DNA of 27,717 nucleotides. It comes from Oceanospirillaceae bacterium UBA7410 (GTDB taxonomy: Bacteria; Pseudomonadota; Gammaproteobacteria; Pseudomonadales; Balneatricaceae). The notes beneath the pieces are model-generated. The model was not told the DNA's origin and ran no database searches. It was given only the letters and a program-made list of their open reading frames with translations. This document shows positions 23,507 to 27,717 of this stretch, piece after piece. The position numbers were made by a program, and so were the translations under genes. The stretch's first letter is position 1. Each line of letters begins with the position of its first letter. The stretch lies in assembly GCA_002470565.1 (NCBI GenBank), contig DKMQ01000021.1, positions 1,464-29,180 on the forward strand, given 5' to 3'.

Positions 23507-24111
23507 AATCTTTGGTTTTTAATAATCAGATGAGCGCATTTGAGGCATTAGTTGCAAGCATTAAATTATGTACTATATGTAAGGATAAGTTGTCACTTGG
23601 AGCGCGGCCTGTTTTTCAAATCCATCCAGATGCAAAAATACTCATCGCAGGCCAAGCTCCTGGGCGTAAAGTGCACAATTCAGGAATACCTTTTGATGAT
23701 GCTAGTGGTCTCAGGCTGCGTGAATGGCTAGGCATGAGCATTGAAACTTTTTACAATCCTAAAGTGGTGGCTATATTGCCTATGGGTTTTTGTTATCCTG
23801 GCACTGGCAAAAATGGTGATATGGCACCACTTATAGAATGCGAGGCCACTTGGCGGGCTCAATTATTAGATCAATTACCTCATTTAAAAATGACCCTGGT
23901 TTTGGGTCAATATGCTCAAAATTATCACTTTGGCAATACCAAACAATCACTTACACAAAGGGTTAAAACATGGCAACAGAACGAATCCAATGAAGTGCCG
24001 TTGCCCCATCCTAGCCCAAGAAATAATATATGGCTAAGTAAAAACAGATGGTTTGAGAAAGACTTAATACCTAAGCTGAAACTAAGGGTGGCAGACGTTT
24101 TAGCACCTTAA
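23503..24111 (+). CDS. Uracil-DNA glycosylase superfamily protein with a putative 4-Cys cluster
   Basis: A 202-residue protein with the UDG-superfamily layout: 'AKILIAGQAPGRKVHNSGIPFDDASG' (motif 1 as GQAPG, compared with GEAPG in family 4 and GQDPYH in family 1), 'VVAILPMGFCYPGTG', 'LVLGQYAQNYHF' and 'PHPSPRNNIWL' (motif 2, HPSP as in family 1). Four cysteines, C23, C26, C97 and C113, have a CxxC...C...C spacing like that of the [4Fe-4S] ligands of family 4 enzymes. The family resembles widespread annotated 'uracil-DNA glycosylase family' proteins; activity on uracil is not proven. Overlaps the DUF1801 gene by four bases. Its stop is four bases from the convergent glxR stop. Confidence 0.82.
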   Translation: MKSLVFNNQMSAFEALVASIKLCTICKDKLSLGARPVFQIHPDAKILIAGQAPGRKVHNSGIPFDDASGLRLREWLGMSIETFYNPKVVAILPMGFCYPGTGKNGDMAPLIECEATWRAQLLDQLPHLKMTLVLGQYAQNYHFGNTKQSLTQRVKTWQQNESNEVPLPHPSPRNNIWLSKNRWFEKDLIPKLKLRVADVLAP

Positions 24112-24115
24112 TAGG

Positions 24116-25000
24116 CTAATTATTGTGCTCTACCCAAGCTAAAATGCCAGCTTGGTCTAAGTGTCCTAGTCCAGCATCTACCATGCCTTGCCATTGGCTC
24201 AAACTAGCTTGGTTTAGAGGCAATGTAAGTTTATTTAATGTGGCTAAGTCTTGCGCTTGTTGTAAGTCTTTAAGCTGGGTTGTAGCCCTTGCACCGGGGG
24301 TGTAATTTTGTTCTACCATGCGCTTACCATGCACTTGTAATATCTTACTGTCTGCAAAACCTCCTGTTAACGCCTGCACCACTTTAGCTGGGTCTGCACC
24401 ATTTTTTTGGGCTAAAAATAAAGCTTCGGCGACAATATTTAAAGTGGCTCCCACAATCATTTGATTAGCAGATTTTGCTAATTGGCCACTACCTTCAGCA
24501 CCCACATGGGTGGTTTTTTGTCCGATCACATCAAATAAAGGTTTAGCCCGCTGTAGCTGATTGCTGCTGCCGCCAGCCATAATAGATAAGGTACCTTGTT
24601 GAGCACCTATTTGACCGCCAGACACCGGTGCATCGATATAGTGTGCTTGTTTTTTGTGGGTTTGCTGGGCCAAATTTAGAGTGAGCTCATAACAACTAGT
24701 GCCCATGTCGATAATTAAGCAATTTGGCGCAATATGATGCAGCAAACCTTTTTCACCTTTGACCACATCTTCCAAAGCGATGGAGTCTGTGACACAAATA
24801 ATGATGATGCTATCTTTTACTATGCTGGCCAGTTGCAAAGGGGAGTTGGCGTAGCTTGCACCTAAGGCAATTAATGCCTTTGCTTTATCCTTTGTGCGGC
24901 TATGAATGCACAAAGGATAGCCTGCATTTATTAACTGTGTAGCCATGGCTTGTCCCATTAGTCCAAGGCCAATGAAACCTATAGGTGCATGTGTGTTCAT
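24116..25000 (-). CDS. glxR: 2-hydroxy-3-oxopropionate (tartronate semialdehyde) reductase
   Basis: A beta-hydroxyacid dehydrogenase that would reduce tartronate semialdehyde to D-glycerate with NAD(P)H. The 294-residue length equals E. coli GarR/GlxR. Features are the Rossmann GFIGLGLMGQAMA (residues 8-20), 'IIDMGTSC', the substrate motif YIDAPVSGGQIGAQQGTLSIMAGG (about 121-144) and the catalytic Lys K176 in 'GSGQLAKSANQM'. 3-Hydroxyisobutyrate dehydrogenase is close in sequence; the divergent hyi gene, whose product feeds this enzyme, is the main argument for glxR. It starts 69 bases from the hyi start. Confidence 0.88.
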   Translation of the reverse strand: MNTHAPIGFIGLGLMGQAMATQLINAGYPLCIHSRTKDKAKALIALGASYANSPLQLASIVKDSIIIICVTDSIALEDVVKGEKGLLHHIAPNCLIIDMGTSCYELTLNLAQQTHKKQAHYIDAPVSGGQIGAQQGTLSIMAGGSSNQLQRAKPLFDVIGQKTTHVGAEGSGQLAKSANQMIVGATLNIVAEALFLAQKNGADPAKVVQALTGGFADSKILQVHGKRMVEQNYTPGARATTQLKDLQQAQDLATLNKLTLPLNQASLSQWQGMVDAGLGHLDQAGILAWVEHNN

Positions 25001-25069
25001 GATAAGCTGCTCTGCATAGGTGGCCCAGATAGGTGCCCAAAAATTAACCCAATAGATACCATTATCCTT

Positions 25070-25852
25070 ATGCCTAAGCTGTGTGCAAACATTTCTATGT
25101 TATTTAATGAATTGCCTTTTTTGGAGCGCTATCAGGCAGCAGCAAATCATGGTTTTGAGGCGGTAGAGTGCCAGTTTCCTTATGCTTTTAGTGAGGTAGA
25201 ACTGGCACAAGCCATGCAAAACAGTGGTATGAGGCAAGTGTTGATTAATACTGATGCTGGCAATTGGAATGAGGGTGATCGTGGATTAGCATGTGATGCT
25301 AACTCAAAAGAAGCTTTTCAATATAGTGTGATGCAGGCATTGACCTATGCCACAGCGATGGGTATGCCTCTGATACATGTTATGGCAGGTATTCTGCCTT
25401 TGGGGGTGAGTCTTGAAGAGGCAGAGCAGGTGTACGTTGAGAATATGCGATGGGCTTCACAGCAGGCATCACAACAAGGTATTAGCCTTACAATGGAGGC
25501 AATTAACCCTATTGATATGCCTAATTATATGCTCTCTAATCAAGCCCAAGCGCTGCGCTTACTAAAGCTGATCAATGTTAAAAATTTAGGTATTCAATTT
25601 GACTTTTTTCACTGCCAAAAGCATGAAGGCAATGCACTGGAACAGTTTCAAAACTTGCTACCCTACATATTGCATGTGCAGATCGCTGGTGTGCCGCAGC
25701 GCCATGAGCCTAATACTGGAATAATGGATTATGCGCCAATATTTGCGGCCATAGATGCAAGTGCATACGCAGGCTTTATTGGGTGTGAATATCGACCCAA
25801 AACTACTACGATTGAAGGTCTAAGTTGGATGAAAAATAGTATATTTAACTAA
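25070..25852 (+). CDS. hyi: Hydroxypyruvate isomerase
   Basis: Interconverts hydroxypyruvate and tartronate semialdehyde. The 260-residue TIM barrel (AP endonuclease-2 superfamily) matches E. coli Hyi (258) from end to end: 'LCANISMLFNELPFLERYQAAANHGFEAVECQFPY', 'NTDAGNWNEGDRGLAC', 'LTMEAINPIDMPNY', 'IQFDFFHCQKHEG', 'HVQIAGVPQRHEPNTGIMDY' and 'GFIGCEYRPKTTT'. The frame is open back to 24989, but the ATG at 25070 gives the family start and avoids overlapping glxR. Together with GlxR it converts hydroxypyruvate to glycerate. No gcl is in the window. Its stop codon overlaps the stop of the convergent Lrp gene. Confidence 0.94.
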   Translation: MPKLCANISMLFNELPFLERYQAAANHGFEAVECQFPYAFSEVELAQAMQNSGMRQVLINTDAGNWNEGDRGLACDANSKEAFQYSVMQALTYATAMGMPLIHVMAGILPLGVSLEEAEQVYVENMRWASQQASQQGISLTMEAINPIDMPNYMLSNQAQALRLLKLINVKNLGIQFDFFHCQKHEGNALEQFQNLLPYILHVQIAGVPQRHEPNTGIMDYAPIFAAIDASAYAGFIGCEYRPKTTTIEGLSWMKNSIFN

Positions 25853-26295
25853 AAATCTTTGACACTTTCCATCACCACAAAAGTACTTGTTTGCACTACA
25901 TGGGGCAAATTGGATATCTTTTCCCCTAAGACCGCACGATAACTGGCCATGTCTTTGGTCCTTACTTTTAATAAATAATCAAAGCTGGCCGCGGTCATGT
26001 GACATTGCTCTATTTCGGCAACGCTAGACACTGCGGTGTTGAACGCAGCTAAGGTTTTGCTGCTGGTGGAGGATAGAGTTACTTGTACAAAAGCCACATG
26101 GTCTAGCCCTAGTTTGGTTTTATTCACTAATGCGACATAGCCTGTGATAAAGCCTTGATCTTGCAGTCGTTTTAGTCGAATTTGGCACGGAGTACTAGAT
26201 AATCCCACCTTGTCTGCAAGAGCTGTAATAGTGCTGCGACCATCCTTTTGCAGGGCTGCAATGATGGCTAGGTCATGGCGATCTAGTGTGTTCAT
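25849..26295 (-). CDS. Lrp/AsnC-family regulator, probable regulator of putA
   Basis: A 148-residue feast/famine regulator. The N-terminal helix-turn-helix is LDRHDLAIIAALQKDGRSTITALADKVGLSSTPCQIRLKRLQDQGFI (4-50), followed by the linker 'GYVALVNKTKLGLDHVAFVQVTL' and the RAM effector domain (about 60-145, 'IEQCHMTAASFDYLLKVRTKDMASYRAVL' and 'VVQTSTFVVMESVK'). It is divergent from putA across an AT-rich 247-base gap. In several proteobacteria an Lrp-type protein (PutR) next to putA activates it in response to proline, and the putA here lacks its own DNA-binding domain. That makes PutR a good but unproven reading. Confidence 0.9.
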   Translation of the reverse strand: MNTLDRHDLAIIAALQKDGRSTITALADKVGLSSTPCQIRLKRLQDQGFITGYVALVNKTKLGLDHVAFVQVTLSSTSSKTLAAFNTAVSSVAEIEQCHMTAASFDYLLKVRTKDMASYRAVLGEKISNLPHVVQTSTFVVMESVKDF

Positions 26296-26411
26296 GAGAT
26301 TTATTTTAGCCTTTTTTGCTGAGTATTTTAATATTGTATTGTAGTGTTATTTTCGGAAATAATATTTTTAACATAGTTAATATAACTATTAATTTGATTA
26401 TATAGCAATTG

Positions 26412-26459
26412 TTTAACTATATTTTATTATAAATGTAGTTAAATGATTTCTTGTATAAT
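26412..26459 (+). promoter_or_regulatory. Candidate putA promoter with flanking inverted repeat
   Basis: A perfect TATAAT (26454-26459) has no recognisable -35 at 16-18 bases. The inverted repeat TTTAACTA (26412-26419) / TAGTTAAA (26436-26443), with perfect 8-base arms and a 16-base AT-rich spacer, lies just upstream; another AT-rich near-palindrome (TAGTTAATATAACTA) lies near 26378. A poor -35 with adjacent AT-rich repeats is the expected layout for an Lrp-type activator. Prediction only. Confidence 0.55.
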
Positions 26460-26542
26460 GAATATTTAGGAGATTAGTGCTTAAGCATGAGCATACAATG
26501 CCTCCTTAAATACATATAACTTTGTTAGTTTCTGGATGCATT

Positions 26543-27717
26543 ATGACTAATACCTCTTCTTCGCTTTCCTCTAATTCGCCTGCCAACGAAAAGCAACTTC
26601 ACATAATTCGCTCAAATATGCGTAGTGCATATTTAGCTGACGAACAAGTGTGTATAAAAGCTTTGTTAACTAGGTTAGATTTAGCTACCCATAAGCGTGA
26701 AAATATTTCTGCACAGGCCGCCGATTTAGTACGACATGTACGAAGTCACTCTAGCCCAACGATGATGGAAAAGTTTCTTGGAGAATATGGTTTAAGCACA
26801 AAAGAAGGCGTTGCACTGATGTGTATGGCGGAAGCTTTACTGCGGGTGCCAGATAAGGCAACCATTAGTGCTTTGATTGAAGACAAGGTACAAGCTGGTG
26901 ATTGGTCTAGCCATCTTGGGCATTCTGATTCGTCCCTTATCAATTCATCTACATGGGCATTATTAGTAACGGGTAAATTATTAGCACCTGCTGATGCAGA
27001 CAAAATAGGTGCCACCATGCGCGGCCTTGTAAAGCGTGTGGGAGAGCCTGTAGTGCGCAAAGCTGTGGCTCAGTCGATGAAAGAGCTAGGCTCTCAGTTT
27101 GTGCTTGGGCGCACTATGAAAGAAGCTACACATCGTGCCAAAAAATTAACCAGTCAAGGTTACACGCACTCTTATGACATGCTGGGCGAAGCCGCCCGCA
27201 CAGAGCAAGATGCTACACGTTATTTTGATGCTTACAGTATCGCCATAGCTGACCTTGCACCACACTGCACTGATGATGATATTCGTAATAATCCAGGTAT
27301 TTCGGTGAAACTATCTGCGCTTCACCCGCGTTATGAATGGAGCCAGCGTGGACGAGTATTAGCCGAATTAGTGCCAAAGGTGCTAGCGCTAGCTTTACAG
27401 GCTAAAGCAGCTAATATGGGTTTTAATATAGATGCAGAAGAGGCAGATCGACTAGATCTTAGTCTTGATGTGATTGCCCAAGTACTATCTTCACCAATGC
27501 TTTGTGACTGGAACGGCTTTGGTATTGTAGTGCAGGCCTTTAGTAAGCGGGCACCTATGGTGTTGGACTGGTTGTATGCATTAGCCTGCGGATTAGATCG
27601 CAAAATTATGGTGCGATTGGTCAAAGGTGCCTACTGGGATGCTGAAATTAAACGTGCCCAAGTGATGGGGTTGACGGGTTTTCCTGTATTTACCCGAAAA
27701 GCCAATACAGACGTGTC
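26543..27717 (+). CDS. putA: Proline dehydrogenase / P5C dehydrogenase, N-terminal part
   Basis: The first 391 codons of PutA, cut by the right edge, so only the proline dehydrogenase side is visible. After a Ser/Asn-rich start, the protein shows the PutA arm ('FLGEYGLSTKEGVALMCMAEALLRVPD', 'INSSTWALLVTGKLL') and the FAD barrel start ('YSYDMLGEAARTEQDA'-type, here YTHSYDMLGEAARTEQDA), 'GISVKLSALHPRYEW', 'FNIDAEEADRLDLSLD', 'FGIVVQAFSKRAP' and 'RLVKGAYWDAEIKRAQV'. No ribbon-helix-helix DNA-binding domain precedes the arm, so this is a PutA without repressor function. The first ATG at 26543 has only weak TGGA upstream. The aldehyde dehydrogenase half is presumed but unseen. Confidence 0.93.
   Translation, partial: MTNTSSSLSSNSPANEKQLHIIRSNMRSAYLADEQVCIKALLTRLDLATHKRENISAQAADLVRHVRSHSSPTMMEKFLGEYGLSTKEGVALMCMAEALLRVPDKATISALIEDKVQAGDWSSHLGHSDSSLINSSTWALLVTGKLLAPADADKIGATMRGLVKRVGEPVVRKAVAQSMKELGSQFVLGRTMKEATHRAKKLTSQGYTHSYDMLGEAARTEQDATRYFDAYSIAIADLAPHCTDDDIRNNPGISVKLSALHPRYEWSQRGRVLAELVPKVLALALQAKAANMGFNIDAEEADRLDLSLDVIAQVLSSPMLCDWNGFGIVVQAFSKRAPMVLDWLYALACGLDRKIMVRLVKGAYWDAEIKRAQVMGLTGFPVFTRKANTDV

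Noticed and set aside
27331..27624. Antisense frame in putA
   Set aside because: Lies within the strongly conserved proline dehydrogenase domain.

Overview
The window reads as a chromosomal housekeeping stretch from a gammaproteobacterium, AT-leaning by eye. Gene order is the best taxonomic evidence. As I recall it, the Pseudomonas chromosome carries rpoD-dnaG-yqeY-rpsU / tsaD-(plsY)-folB-folK / cca ... glpE-apaH-apaG-rsmA-pdxA-surA-lptD / ... rpe-gph-trpE. The same order appears here, compacted and without plsY. The lptD-surA-pdxA-rsmA-apaG-apaH run is also the enterobacterial one. I cannot name a genus; a marine oligotroph-like relative of Pseudomonadales, Oceanospirillales or Cellvibrionales is plausible but inferred.

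Layout. (1) 1-2045: a partial phytanoyl-CoA-dioxygenase-like gene (-), a VF530-domain gene with an odd Trp/Pro-rich tail (+), and a DMT/EamA exporter (-). (2) 2172-7252 (-): the macromolecular synthesis cluster rpsU, yqeY, dnaG, rpoD, joining translation, primer synthesis and the housekeeping sigma factor. It has a terminator after rpsU, a strong terminator after rpoD and a candidate rpoD promoter. (3) 7538-9470 (+): tsaD (tRNA t6A), folB and folK (folate). (4) 9481-17684 (-): lptD, surA, pdxA, rsmA, apaG, apaH, glpE, cca, covering outer-membrane LPS export and folding, vitamin B6, rRNA methylation, Ap4A hydrolysis, sulfur transfer and tRNA CCA repair. (5) 17898-20070 (+): djlA, rpe, gph. (6) 20074-22478 (+): a compact trpR-trpE-trpG operon with a trp-operator-like palindrome overlapping its promoter and a terminator at its end. 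(7) 22617-24111 (+): a RidA-family protein, a DUF1801 protein and a uracil-DNA-glycosylase-like protein. (8) 24116-25852: divergent glxR (-) and hyi (+) of glyoxylate/hydroxypyruvate metabolism. (9) 25849-27717: an Lrp/AsnC regulator (-) divergent from a partial putA (+) across an AT-rich regulatory gap.

The most interesting part is section 6. A TrpR-type repressor gene has a trp-operator-like site just upstream of itself and is joined to a TrpE/TrpG pair whose sequences look unlike the Pseudomonas-type TrpE expected at this locus. This suggests a self-contained, self-regulated tryptophan entry module that replaced the local trpE. I saw no CRISPR array, tRNA, rRNA, insertion sequence or prophage. 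No gene-free stretch exceeds 300 bases; the longest are 7253-7537, 6773-7036 and 26296-26542.
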